This document shows positions 1 through 12,400 of a DNA stretch of 64,000 nucleotides, piece by piece; the first letter of the stretch is position 1; every line of letters begins with the position of its first letter. The notes beneath the pieces were generated by a model. It worked only from the letters and a program-made list of their open reading frames with translations. It had not been told where the DNA came from and searched no databases. A program made the position numbers and the translations under genes. Source of the stretch: Saccharina japonica (taxonomy: Eukaryota; Sar; Phaeophyceae; Laminariales; Laminariaceae); NCBI GenBank assembly GCA_008828725.1, contig MEHQ01003415.1:1-64000 (forward strand). Direction: 5' to 3'.

Positions 1-1829
1 CATCCGTCAGGGGGCCCAGACAGACACGGACGCCAAGGTCCTCAAGGCGAAGCTGTCGCTGAACTGGACGGGGCCCTACAAAGTCCTTGCAGTCGGACCT
101 TGCTCCTCAGCGGACACCCCAGACAAATCCCCTCTCGGGGCTAAGCTCCTATATCTGGACCTGCCCTCGACATGCCCGGCGCTGATGCTCGCAAACGCGT
201 GTCGGTACAGCGCTGCAAGCCCTGTGCCAACCCCCACGACCACGGCGACATGCCAAAAGTATTTGCCTGCGGGGTTGACGCAATACGCCCTCAACAACTT
301 CTCCAAGAAATCCCCCCCTTACCACGTCACCGAGGACGACGTTTCCACTCCTCTCCAACGTCTCGAAGTGGAGAAAATTACGGGACACCAGTCGGTTCGG
401 GGCAGAGGTGGGTGGTGTCATCGCGGTGATGTACGAGACGCACTGGACGGGACTGTCTCGCCCGTCTTGGGAACGGGAAATGGATCTCCGACTCTCTCGC
501 CGGGAAATTTTGCGATACTGGGCCGGCACCCCAAACCAGCACCGCCAAACCAACCGCCTGTACCGTCGAATGAGGATTGGCGCTGCCCAATGGGAGCTTT
601 CTAGGAATAACGGCGAACGGTTCCTGGCCCCCGGCTATGGTTGTGTACCGCACGCCGAATGGCTTCGCCGGTACAGTGTCACCGTGCTTCCCAGCGGGGC
701 CCACGTCTGGTACAAGGGCGACGACGGTCTGTGGTGGCTGGGAAAAATCGGCGCGACTACACCAACGGACGGAGTTTACTTCGTTCGATTTTTGGATGAC
801 CCAGGACCGATCAAGCTTCCTCTTTCTCCGGCGCGCTACACGACTTCAACAAGAGCTGTACGGGGTTCTTGGTGTCTACAAGTTCATTTAGCTAGCGCGT
901 TTACGCGGGGGATTCAGCGTAACGTAGATGAATCACGAGACGAGCAGTGGACAGCTGAATTTTTCGCGTTGCCGCTGCGCTCGATTCTTTTCTCATGTTG
1001 TTTCAGGGGATTGGGGCGGATCCTTTTTGTAGTTTGTATTTGCGACGTTTTCCGAGTTTTCGGTTCAGGACTGTTTTTCTTCTCAGTATCGCCTTCCACT
1101 TTCTGATATTTTTTCTGGGGCGGTTTTGGGGGTAGTTTTAGCGTAATTCGTCCTGCCGACCCCCCCCCCGCTCAATGCCGGGGCGGGTCTGGATAATCGA
1201 GCCACTAACTTGGGGCTTAGGACACGCTTTCTGAATGTCTTGGGCCGGGTTTCGGGGAAGTTTTTTTTTCAAGTGTCTAGTTTTCCAGTTTTATCAGTTC
1301 TACCGAGCCCCCGCTCTCGAGCCGGGGGGGCAGTTCATGTACAATCACTGCAAGATTTCGGTTCCAACGTTTCTTCTTTTTTGACGTTCCTTGCTCGGCT
1401 TCGTAGCCTTGCCGTTCAGAGGTGTGGGAGTGGGTTTTGAGGAGCCGCATCTTCGACTCATGTTTTAGTTCGTGGAGTCGGGGTTTCCACGAGTTTCTCA
1501 TATTTCTGCATATACGGCTCATCAGGGTGGGCTAGTGTTATGGTACTGCTGGCATGATGTGGAAACGTTTGGTAAATATCTGGTATCAGGTATAAGAATC
1601 GTATTGGTAGTACTTGGAAGGCGGTATCTTAGGTGGGAACCAGGGATGGTTCCCGATGGCTTTTAGTCATCTCACCGGCCTTCTCAGTCGTTCATCACGG
1701 ATAACGGAACTAAGCTGCTCTTCTTCTATCTCTAAGCAAACAACACACGTGAGTACCAACGAGTACCCGTTCCATAGGCTGACCTGGCTAGGGATACCCT
1801 GCCCTCTTATACCTAGCTTCCTCACAACA
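1..1829 (+). mobile_element. Ty3/Gypsy retrotransposon fossil, 3' end only
   Basis: The first ~890 bases carry the tail of a Ty3/Gypsy polyprotein. The end of an integrase is visible (LSLNWTGPYKVL), followed by a chromodomain-like module (THWTGL, PSWEREMDL). A C-terminal extension with a Tudor-like look follows (VWYKGDDGLWWLGKIG, then LPLSPARYTT). Chromodomains after integrase are typical of the chromovirus branch of Gypsy elements. About 640 non-coding bases separate the coding end from a candidate 3' LTR at 1536-1829. The element enters from the left edge, so its 5' part, including protease and reverse transcriptase, is outside the window. The visible part looks broken, with a small number of breaks. 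Age cannot be judged without the partner LTR. Confidence 0.8.
1536..1829 (+). repeat. candidate 3' LTR of the Gypsy fossil
   Basis: A 294-bp block starts TGTTATGG and ends CACAACA. These give the TG...CA ends and short inverted termini expected of an LTR. It follows a G-rich stretch (ATCAGGGTGGGCTAG) that could be the polypurine tract. It lies downstream of the Gypsy coding remains in the right orientation. Only one copy is in the window, so the boundaries are inferred from the ends alone. Confidence 0.5.
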
Positions 1830-2349
1830 GTAGTAGTAAGTCGACCAGGGAAGAAAATGCTGAAATGTTCTCGTGATAAAAACTAAAGGCACGAACCGTA
1901 CTGGGGAGGGGGGAGAATAGCATTTTTTGGGACCCCCGATCTGAGTTACGACTACAGTATGAAGGAGAGAGAAAAGCAGGACGAAGACAACAAATAGGAC
2001 GGGGAAAAAAAAAACAGTGCGTAGCTACTTGTCGTATGCAAGCCCGTGCTCGACGCCATTCACCACAACAGCAGTACCCAGCCAGGGGCGTCCAGAAAAA
2101 AAGAGAAAACGACACACCACACCCCCAGAGGTCGGAATAGAAAACCGTTGCAACCGTTGTAATCACATGATGAAATAAGAAAATGGAAAAATATATATAT
2201 CCTTAATTTCATTTTTCACTTGGTTTTAGTAACCCCCCCCCCCCCCTAACGAACAAAAAATTATGTGAGGTGTCGAAAAACAAATTCGACCACCCTCGAC
2301 CCGATGAACAAAACCATGGCTTGAGTATACAACCAACTGTAATTCAACA

Positions 2350-2896
2350 GACGCGTGCTACGGTAGAGGTAGCACTTTTTGGCTGAATCGTTTTCTGAAC
2401 GATCGGACTCCTTAACCCAAATTCGTCGGACTTTCGTTTTTTGTGACGAATACTGTTTCAGAATATACTTCGGTCATGCGATTTCGTATCCGGCAGCACT
2501 TACTTTTATTTTCCTCCAAAATCGTATTTTCGGTGAGGTATGACGCTCCTTAAGGGCCCGGTTTAACGAAGAAGAAAAAAATTCAATTCGGAAAAAAATA
2601 TATTCAAATCCGCTTTTCAGTGGTCAACACACGCACCAGCACCAAAGATTAGGATCTTGGGGCATAATATTTGGTGCTGGTGCGTGTGTTGACCAATGAA
2701 GAGCGAATTTGAAATTTATTTTTTCCAAATTGAATTTATTTTATACTCGTTAATATGGGCCCTAAGTGAGGAGCTCAGAAAATATATGGTGCACGAACGA
2801 AAGTCCGACGAATTTGGGTTAAGGAGCGCCGATCATTCAGAAAACGTTCCAGCCAAAAAAAGGTATACCTTATACCTCTACTACAGTAGCACGCGA
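2350..2896. mobile_element. MITE family M, copy 1 (foldback dimer)
   Basis: The left end reads GACGCGTGCTACGG and the right end is its near inverse complement (CAGTAGCACGCG). Inside both ends the same ~80-bp block recurs in opposite orientation (AACCCAAATTCGTCGGAC on the left, GTCCGACGAATTTGGGTT on the right). The centre holds a second, tighter inverted repeat: arms of about 40 bp at roughly 2603-2645 and 2670-2712 around a short loop, sharing GTCAACACACGCACCAGC. This copy is about twice the length of the others (247-265 bp). It seems to be an inverted dimer or to contain a nested foldback element. No transposase is encoded. Confidence 0.75.
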
Positions 2897-3880
2897 CCAG
2901 TATGCGTACCTAATTGAGAGGTTGTTGACACCTTGTTGTGGAGTTTGCTACATACATTGCTCAACGTCTCCAGAAGGTTCTTGTTATGCCCACAATATAT
3001 GCAAGGGGGGGGGGGGGGGGGTTCTCGGCCACCTGTGGAGGCATTTCGGCGTCGTCTTATTACCCCTTCCTCGGGAAATTAGTTCCTGCTGTGTCTTCAT
3101 TCAGACAGACCTATTGAAGGACCAATATGTGTTTTTGTATAAACGGCATCATCAGGTAATATTATTATATAGTGTCTCCTAACCTATTAAAATAATAGTA
3201 CATATCAGGGAATGATAAACAAAAAGCACATTTCACAAACAAAGGCGTTTAGTGCAGTATTCATGACCTCAACAACAAACACGAACAACCCTCGGTCATT
3301 TATATATATACTTCAAACTATAATACATATTATATCTCATCTGTTAATACAAGCAGCGAAATGGCAAACCGAAAATCTAAAAAGGGACGACTGGCCACGC
3401 CCATCAACCCATCTATCACCCATCAGTCACCCCGCGTGAATGGGCAACTAAAACAAACTTTGTTTTTTTACCCCAATTTCGCCGTGTCTCACTCCCCACT
3501 CCCTCGTACTCGCTCTGTTTCTCCTGCTGCTGTTGTGGCTACCCCTCCTCCTCTTCTGGTTCAAAAATAACCCAAGTTTGGCCTCTGGTTTCAACCTAAA
3601 AAAAACGATAATTATGTGAATGTTCGTATTTATTTCCGGTCAGAATGAATGGTAAAAATGGTAGAACGCACGGACGACGAACGAACATGGTGGACTCATT
3701 CATGACGTAATCATAGGACGCAAACGGGTCGTCACAAAACAGCATGTGTCGGTACTGGTGCCAGGTATGTAGTATGTATTTATCCGACGCCTAGAGGCAG
3801 CATCACAATCGCCACACGTCATCACAGAAACAAAAAACGCAAAGAAAAGCAACATGCCGGCCCCCTGAAAGCTACGTATA

Positions 3881-3925
3881 ATAATACCGTCCCAATGCCG
3901 ATATCGTCACATGGGACGGTATTAT
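3881..3925. repeat. short perfect hairpin
   Basis: ATAATACCGTCCC at 3881-3893 is exactly inverted as GGGACGGTATTAT at 3913-3925, with a 19-base spacer. It lies outside any gene I can support. It could be a tiny foldback element or the ends of a decayed MITE; nothing in the flanks decides. Confidence 0.6.
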
Positions 3926-6284
3926 AGTGCCGCCATTAATGACGACTAGGGCGACCACCCTCCCACCCACCCGCCCACCCACCGTGTTCACTCACCATCC
4001 TTTTGCCGTGCAGAACAGACCAAAAAAGGGGCCCGCGTACTGCTGCTGCTGTGGCATACGATGAAAGTCGCTAACGTATACCCTCAATATGCAACGCTGT
4101 TTGTATTACTACTACCTACAGTACGTACTGTTGTAGCACACACAGCAGGACACCAAAGTTCAACTCATTTTTCTTTGAAAAAACAAAAAAGCAGAAACAA
4201 ATAGGGTACTAATCGTCCAGGGCCTACCTACCTCTTTTACGACAGCTTCATTCAGTGGTTTCCTCCTGTTTTTTGCTGCCAGCCGTAGTCAGAAAAAAAT
4301 ATACCCGGGTATATTATTACGTGCGTGATCATCGGCCTGCCTGTCTATCGCAACAAAATCAATAATACCATAGCCACCACCACGGACGGCTATTCGACAC
4401 TCACGCCGAGAACAAACGTCCAACCCCCTCTTCGCCGACGAAGGGTGGGTGGGTGGGCAATGCACGCGGCCGTTCGTTGTGGCACATGTTGCACCACAAC
4501 GACGTCGTGGGCGCTCGGGGGTCCCCTCCGGTCGCCCCCCCCCCCCCTCTGCGGTTGAGTGCGATTCCCCCCCTCGTCGCAATGCGGGGGCGCTCGGGAG
4601 GCACCGTCACTCGGAAGCCCCTTTTCGTGTAGCATTTTGATATATGAGGCACTCCATATATAGCCTCAGAGACAGTTAACACTGATACCCACTACTACTA
4701 CGACCACAACTACTGCTGTAGATATACTTTTACAGTAGTAGTATTGGTAGAGTAGTAGTAGTGTAGTACACAACACATACATAAAAACGACGACAGCACA
4801 AGACGCCTGAGAATCAAAACATGACAATTTCCAGCGCACACACGAAGAAAAAAAAAAAAAAAAAAAACATGAAGCGCGTGCTGCGTGTATACATGTTCCT
4901 GGCTCCTGACGCCACCTACTACAGTAACATAGGAGCCTTGTTTTTATTGCTCTTTCCTTTCCTTCTTTTATTTTTATCCTTTTGACGCCCTTCAAGCTCC
5001 TGCTTCGATACAGCGACACAGGTACGGGGCTCGGCACGGCCGCTCGCGCGTCCGTCCGCCATTGGCCCAAAGACGCCCACGATGCTCCTGCATCGTGCCG
5101 CTGTCTATCAAATAAACAAACCTTCACACCCTTTTTCCACCCGAACGTTCGCCGTGCCGGAGCTGCTGCGCAAACACCTACTACCTGCCTTTTGTTGTAT
5201 ACAGCTACCGGCAAAAACAAACAGCGACGATGCGCAACGCCCTACCTAGCATCCAAATGTGGGTAGATGCAGATACCTAAATTCGAGATACTATGTATAC
5301 GTCGCGCACTGACGTCACAGCCCTCTCTCTCCCTTTCTCTCTCTCCCCCTCTTTATCTCTCCCTCCCTCTCCCTCTCTTCCTCTTTCTGCCCCCGCTCCC
5401 CCTCTCTTTCACTTTGCCACCATGTACTTTACTGGCGGTCCTTCGCTTGCTCCCCCACGCGCAAAATACACACGACTACACGTACGACATAGCCACATGG
5501 ACGAAGCTAACCGCGAAGGACCCACGAATACCGCGGGAAGACGCTCGTTTTCACCTCTCCATCTTCTTTACGTATATAGGCTACGTCGAAAAATGCACAA
5601 GCCAACCCCGCCCACGCACCAACCCCTGCACCCACCGATCCGCTACCCCCCCCCCCCGCTCTTATCCAGCCCTCCATCCATCCATCCATCCACCCTCGTC
5701 GAGTTCCTCTTTGAAGAACCCGAGGAAAGCAAGAGACCAGCCCTTCCTATACGCAAAATATGGAACGCAACTATAGGTGCTGTGATGACCAAAACCTAAC
5801 AACCAACCCTCCCCTCTCCCGCCATTTGGGAAACATGCAAAACCACGCCTTCTTTCCAGACGCGGCTCTAAAAACAGCGCGGTCGATTTCGGGCGACGAC
5901 AGACGATAAAGACGCGGCCAACAACAATCGCAACACACACGTATGCATATGCCATGGACACTCACCCCCCCCCCGTCCTGCCAGGAGCCACTTTCACACC
6001 AACTAGAAGAGCACAAGCGAGCACGCCCGCCCGCGCGTACCATCCAGCATGCGCATGAGTATAACCGGGTTGCCGGCGGCGGCGAGGCCTTCTCCGGCGG
6101 GGGCGGCGGGGGTCGACCGAAACAAGCGGCCTTTCTCGACCGAAACAAGCGACCTTTCTCCAGGGGAAACCCACACGGCCCACTTTACCTACTGTGCGGC
6201 AGACGCACCCGGTGTTTGACCTGTGATAGGCGGTACAAGGTTTGCATCCACCTTTTCCACCCTTCTTCTCCGACCGAGACCAAA

Positions 6285-6500
6285 GATTAAGATCGGGATC
6301 AAGTTCAAGATCAAGACCAAGATCCAGATCAAGGATCAAGACCAAGATCAAAACCAAGATCAAGACCAAGATCAACACCGAGATCGAGATCAGTACCAAG
6401 TTCAAGTTCAAGTTCAAGATCAAGACCAAGATCCAGATAAAGGATCAAAACCAAGATCAAGACCAAGACCAATACCGAGATCAAGATCGAGACAAAAAAA
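6285..6500. repeat. degenerate hexamer array (CAAGAY/GATCAA)
   Basis: About 200 bp of imperfect CAAGAT / CAAGAC hexamers, with AAGATC and AAGACC alternating. Because the unit length is a multiple of three, every frame on both strands stays open and gives Lys/Asp/Gln/Arg-rich or Leu/Ile/Val-rich pseudo-proteins. I treat it as a minisatellite, not a gene. Confidence 0.8.
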
Positions 6501-7318
6501 ACCGATCGAAACATGAAAAAAAACGCCGACCGCAAAAGCAAAACCCCGAAAAATTAGCCGCAGGCCACCTTACACGAAAAGAGGCAACGATCGACAGACG
6601 GACGGGGCGGACCCTTAGAGGGGCAAACAACATCCATCGAAAACGACATCGACAAATGACAACGACAACAGATGAGATTCCTCTGCGTGCCAAGCCCACG
6701 ATTAATAGTGTACTTAGGGTGCCGCGGCGGAGCTCCGGTCGAAACCAACTACCCTAAAGTCAACCGATCGACCACTGTCGCGCCGTTCAACGGCTCTCCT
6801 CGAAACAACACCGCGAGCGCGAAACCCCCCGCGACTTCTACGCCTCCGCATCTCCCAACATATTTTTTCCCCTCCCCACCAAAAAAGCCTCTCAATAATA
6901 AAAAAAAACTCACAGAATCTCACACGGGAGAATAAAAAGTAATGATCTGGATTCGCATTTTTTCTTTCGTTTTTGTAAATCGAGCAGAAACCAAGTATAA
7001 TATTACGTCTAGAACCAGAGGGACGCATCGAAAAACAAAAAAAACGAAAACGGCATCTCCTCAAACGCGAACAGAACCGCGCTTTCTCCTCCGTGCCCCC
7101 GTCCCCGTCCCCCCCCTTCCCCTCTTCCCCTCCCCCCTCCTGTCCAACCTACCGCCATCGCCCTTTTCAAACAAATGCAACCAATCACTACAAGGACCCA
7201 ACCAATCATTTTCCCCCAAGACTCTTGAGAGCTACTCGGCACTCGCACCACCACCGCCTTTCTTCAACCAACGACAAGCGTCGAACAGCGGTTACCGCCC
7301 CCGTTCTGCAAAATACAG

Positions 7319-7590
7319 CAGCAGCAGCAGCACCAGCAGCAACAGCAGCAACAGCAGCAGAAGCAGCGACACTAGTACCAAAAGCAGCAGCAGCAGCAAC
7401 AGCAGCAACAGCAGCAGCAACAGCAGCAGCAACAGCAGCAACAGAAGCAGCGACACTAGTACCAAAAGCAGCAGCAGCAGCAGTAACAGCAGCAACACCA
7501 TCACCATCAGCACCACCACCACCACCACCACCACCCCCACCCCCACCCCCACCAGCACCAGCACCAGCAGCACCAGCAGCACCAGCATCG
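7319..7590. repeat. CAG/CAA/CAC trinucleotide array (CTG on the LARP6 strand)
   Basis: An interrupted CAG/CAA array runs from 7319 and becomes CAC/CCC-rich towards 7590. A short non-repeat block (GACACTAGTACC) occurs twice, 83 bp apart, so part of the array has been tandemly duplicated. The array ends just 3' of the stop codon of the minus-strand LARP6-like gene (stop at 7599-7597), so a transcript would carry it as CTG/TTG repeats in the 3' UTR. Confidence 0.85.
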
Positions 7591-7596
7591 GGAGGG

Positions 7597-9409
7597 CTAA
7601 TCGGCGTCCTCGAACTGCGACACCACCGCCGACGACGGAACGAACACCTTGCTGTCCGGGCCGCCCATGCTGGAGCCCCTAGGCCGCCGGAAGCCTTCCC
7701 CAACACCGCCGCCATCAGACGTCGCATCGCCACCATTACCGGCCGCCGCCATGCTCGTATCCGCTGCCGAGATGGGCCGACCGCGCCCCGCCCCGAAACC
7801 AGTTTTCCCTTCCTCCGGCCCGACGGCCATGCTGCGCGGAAAGTGGGGGTGCGGTTGGAGTTGGGACGGGGGTAGGGTTGGGGTGGCGGTAAGGGTAAGG
7901 GCGGGGGTGGGTGAGGGTGGGGTGAGGCGTGGGGGTTAGGGTCGGGGTTGCAGTTGGGATGTGGGTCGGAGTGAGGGTAGGGCGATGGATGGTTGGAGGT
8001 AGGTTCAGGGTTGTTTGGTTGATGTCGAGGTCGAGACCGGGGCTGGGGCTGGGGTCGGGGTCGGGGTTGGGGGAGGGTCGGGAGCTGCGGAAGGGGGCGC
8101 GTCGCGTCATGTGGAACAAAGGGTGGATGCGAGGACGGGGTAAAACGTTAACGCCGAAAACGTGATATCCCCCGCCTCCGAATGCGATGGAAACCCCGGT
8201 AATTTCAACACCAAAATATGCCCGGGTGTAGGAGACCTTTCTTTTCGGGCGCGTCAAGGCCTCTGATGGCCTCAAGTTTATGTACTGCTTGTAGTTTGAA
8301 TGCAGGGGGAGGCCAGCCAAGGAGTCAACCCGCGGTCTCCTATATACCTGGTAGCTCACTTGACCAAACACACAACAATAATGTTACTAACTAGCGGTAC
8401 GGCCACGGCTCCGCCCGTGGCGCTAGCACTGTGTTTCCGATAGTAGTATTTAAGCACCTGGTATCGTAGTACTCGGGTTGAAATGGTGTGTTGTGATGTA
8501 CCACTTTGAACCGAAAAGCAAGGACCACCGTGCGGGGCGGTATCGACCCGGGGGGTGTCCGTTTTTTGTTCTAAGGTTGTTGGGTGGTGTGATTGTATGG
8601 AAGGATTTTTATACGAATATGCTCCAATATAGCACACATGATGTATAGGACACGCAACAATCATATACACTATTCATAATATGTTTCATGTATGCCACTC
8701 CGTCCCTAAATACAAGAACCATTTGTATATTATTTTTTTAGCCCAAACGGTGCTTATATTTCGGGACAGAGTGGTACATACCCGCAGTGTGGGCAAGAGC
8801 GCTTTGTGCGGCATGACCAAAACGTTACGGCGTTTCACTTTCTCGGCGGGCGTCGGCGCCGCCACCTTCTCGCATACGAGGCACTACTACAACTACATAG
8901 CAGTAGCAGTCTGCAAGTGGCGAGGCCCTGAGTTGTCGTGCCTGCCCCGTTCTGGCGGGCGCCAAGCAAAGGCGGCCTGCTCGCTCATTTTCTGTCGTTA
9001 TCAAACGGGGTAGGGGGGGGGGGTATTCGATGTCCATGCATGGCCGTAGTCGTATGACCATAGACCCCCGCATCCCGACAGTACCGGGACGGGGCATATC
9101 GGGTTTTCACCGACCAGGCGGGCGGGGGGGGGGGTGCTCATGTCATGCATGGCAGTACCCGCATGACCATAGGGTGTGTTGAGAAATAGTTAACCCTTTG
9201 CCATGTTTGTGACCCTCACCCTGCCTCACCCCCATCACACTGCACCACACGACACGACACCACTAAGCCGAAATGAGGTGACAAAGGGAGAAGCTGCATG
9301 TACATATATAGGCGTTCGCACCGCTGATCGAGTGGACCGATGACCGCAAGAGGAGTCAACGCCACAAACAACAACACAACCCCTGCAAGAAATTCCAGAT
9401 ATCCGTCCG

Positions 9410-9449
<40 letters not shown>

Positions 9450-12400
9450 CCTCCCCCGATCCAAGGAAGGGGATAAGATACGAAAAACGTTTCTATGAAC
9501 ATATATGGAAACAACATAATAGGCACACAACTGTTGGAGGAGTCTCAATAAGGAGTAGCTCCGTTTCGAAAGCGACGCGTGGGCGTGGTCAATGGTCAAA
9601 CGGTTAAGGCAAGCAACAAGTTAGTACACCGCTCTCCCCTGCCCCCCGCCCCCCTCCCTCGCAACAACGCCCCCCCCCCCTCCCATACAGTCGGTGACGG
9701 AACCCGACGTGCTCCGTCCCTGCATTGTAGAGAGGCGAGGGTCTCTATGGTCATACGTCTACGGCCATGAATAGACAATGAGCACACCCTCCCCCCCCTC
9801 CCTTGCCAGCTCCGTCTCCAAAGGGATGCGTGATCAATGATCAAACGACTATAGCCACGCATGACATTGGGTACACCTCCCAGCCCAGCCTCTTACCGGA
9901 AGTGCGCTTGAGTTGCCCGGTCCGTACGCCTTTGCAGGTTCAGCCCTGGACCCCCGCCACCGCCGCCACCGCCTCCCGCGACTCTCGGCCTCTCCCTCGC
10001 GCGTTCGACCCTGACGGCCATGAGCCTCCCCTCGCTGTCTCTCCACGCGCGGTACTCCACGTGATCGCCCTTTTGCAGGGGCGGCTGCTCCTCTCCCTCC
10101 TTAGTCTGCAGTGGTAGTAGTGGTAGTGGTGGTGGTAGTAGCAGCAGCAGTAGCGAGTATTAGTATTAAAACGTATAAGCAGTAGAAGCGGCGTCTATAT
10201 GTTTCCGGTGTTACATATTAATAGTACTGCTGTAGATGTGGGAGAAGTGAAGTACAGCAGTAGTAGCGAGTAAGTAGAACAGACAGTAGAAGCAGAAGAA
10301 GCAGTGGGAGATGTTCTCCGGTGTTATTGATCGGTGGTAGTATTGAGCACGGCAGCAGTAGAAAGTAGTACACGAAACAGTAGAAGAAGTGTCAGTTTTT
10401 TTTTATATTACGTAGTTGGCGTAGTAGTGAGTACGTACAGCAGTAGCAGCGAGTCCTATACTATATAATAATAAGCAGAAGCAATAGTAGCAGTGGCACA
10501 TTTTTTCCCGGTGTCTGTAGCTTGGTAGTACCAGGTAGTGAGTAGACCAGTAGAAGCGACCAATAAAACAAACAGTAGAAGCAGCAGTAGCAGTGGCAGT
10601 ATTTTCCGGTGTCAGTAGTTGTTGAAGTAGTGAATACAGCAGTAGTACTAAAAACAGTAGCAGCAGTAGTAGCAGTAGCAATATGTTTCCAACAGTAGGT
10701 GTGGCAGTTATTAATAGTATAAATATCATAGACAAATAGCACCAGGTATTTAGTAGAGGTATTAATAGTAGCAGTAGCAGTAGCAAAAGTTTCCGATGTT
10801 ACAGTAGTATTATAGCGGTGGTACGTTTATGCCAGGTAGGAGGAGTGGTGGTAGCGGTAGCACAAGTTGCCCATGTTAGATAGAGTATACCTAAAAGTAT
10901 TAATACTAGAAGTGGTAGCAGTAGTGGTAGTAACAGCAGTAGCATCATATTCCAATGGTAGTAGTAGTAGCAGCAGCAGTACAGCAGCTAAACTTTCCGT
11001 TGATAGAAGTCGTGGTAGAATAAATAGTAGCAGCACAACAAGTAGCAACAGCAGCAGCAGCAGCACTAATAGTAGCAGCGGTAGCAGTACCCGTAGCAGA
11101 ATTTTCGACGGTATCGACGACAGGTGCCGACAAAAGGCATCGACAACACTCCGCAGTAAATACTAAAAGCACCGGAAAAAAAAGTAATCGACAAAACAGT
11201 CTATACATATTACACATATATATATATATATGCACGTACACCAGCAAAATGTATCGACAAAAGGGGTACCGACGGAAAGCCATCGGCAAAACAAAAGGCG
11301 ACAATGAGGTACCTTACCTGCAAGAGAAGGTACCGACACGCCAACAGCACGTATTATCGGCAAAAACATCTCACCTTCTTCACGACGTCCGCCAGGGAGA
11401 AAGGGATGCGGTTGCCGTTCTTCCTGGAGCCGTTACCGTCCTTCTTGATCCACGAACAGCCGTCCGCGTTCACCGACTGCACGACCCCCTTTCGCGGAAG
11501 CCTATCGCCACCGTTCCCCCTAATACACACGACGACGACAACAAACAACAAAGACAACAAAAATCAAGACGGCAGAGGCAGAGACGTAAGACACAGACGA
11601 CAGGAGACAGCATAAACCGAGAGGAAGAAGAAACGGGAAGAAACGACGGGTGAGAAAAAAAGCCAGCAACGGAGAGATACCTTCAGATTGAGGAAAATAA
11701 AAGCGCCAAGTGTGTGTGTGTGTGGGGGTGTGTACTCGGGGCGGAGGCGGGAGGCCGGAGGATGAGGAAAAATGGCTACCCTACCCTGCCAGCACACCCA
11801 CCCACCCACCCACCCAACCAGCTTCGACAACACGGCAAACGTTAGCGCCGCTTGGACCAGACGTGTACCCACGTCGCGTCACAAGACATGCGCGACGAGT
11901 AGGGGCCCACCTTCGAACCGACACCGCGCTACAATCAGCACAAGTAGCCCTATGATACTCGCGATACCAACAGTAGGCGCAACGCAGATCGACCTTTTCG
12001 GAGCCAGCACTCATACACACACCCATGTGCACGAGAGAGAAGGAGCAAGACGGGGTGAATCGCACACTCGAAACACAGACACCAACGCGCCAACCACAAC
12101 ACGACTCCACTCAGTAACAAAAAAAAGCGGTCTCGCGCCCCACTTCCAGCTCAACAGCTTCCGGCGGTGCGGGGAGGTATCACAGCATCGTGCGGTGTTG
12201 TGAATGAAACGAGGGACAGTGCGACTTCAAAGAAGGTCACAACATTTCGTAAAACTTTGGTGGGGAAAAAAAGAATTGGGCTTTTATACTCTACGTCAAA
12301 ATAGGTATTAAAAGGACGGGCCAATAAGATATTTCGGATTACGTCATTTTGCCTGACAAGAGGAGGCTAGCCGGAAACGAGCGACCAAGCGAGAAAAAGA

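Larger units (their letters stand above)
1830..7596. other. gene-free stretch, repeats and low complexity
   Basis: I found no credible gene in either strand. The stretch holds a foldback MITE (2350-2896), a poly-G run near 3007-3020, a hairpin at 3881-3925, a CT-rich tract near 5322-5410, a hexamer array at 6285-6500 and a CAG-type array at 7319-7590. Open frames here follow simple-sequence composition. The best-looking start context (GCCACCATG near 5416) leads only into proline- and serine-rich sequence with no family resemblance. The last part, upstream of 7597, is probably the 3' UTR of the minus-strand LARP6-like gene. Confidence 0.6.

Noticed and set aside
7206-7736. Long Ala/Gly- and Leu-rich open frames on the minus strand around the CAG array
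   Set aside because: They follow the three-base period of the array. The real minus-strand frame here is the last LARP6 exon (7831-7597), fixed by splice phase.
7860-7975. Telomere-like GGGTTAGGG variants
   Set aside because: Units are irregular and mixed with GGGTAAGGG and GGGTCGGGG. No uniform telomeric array, so not an interstitial telomere.
10403-11304. Leucine- and serine-rich open frames in the GTA/GCA tract
   Set aside because: Pure consequence of trinucleotide repetition inside an intron; no start context, domain or splice support.
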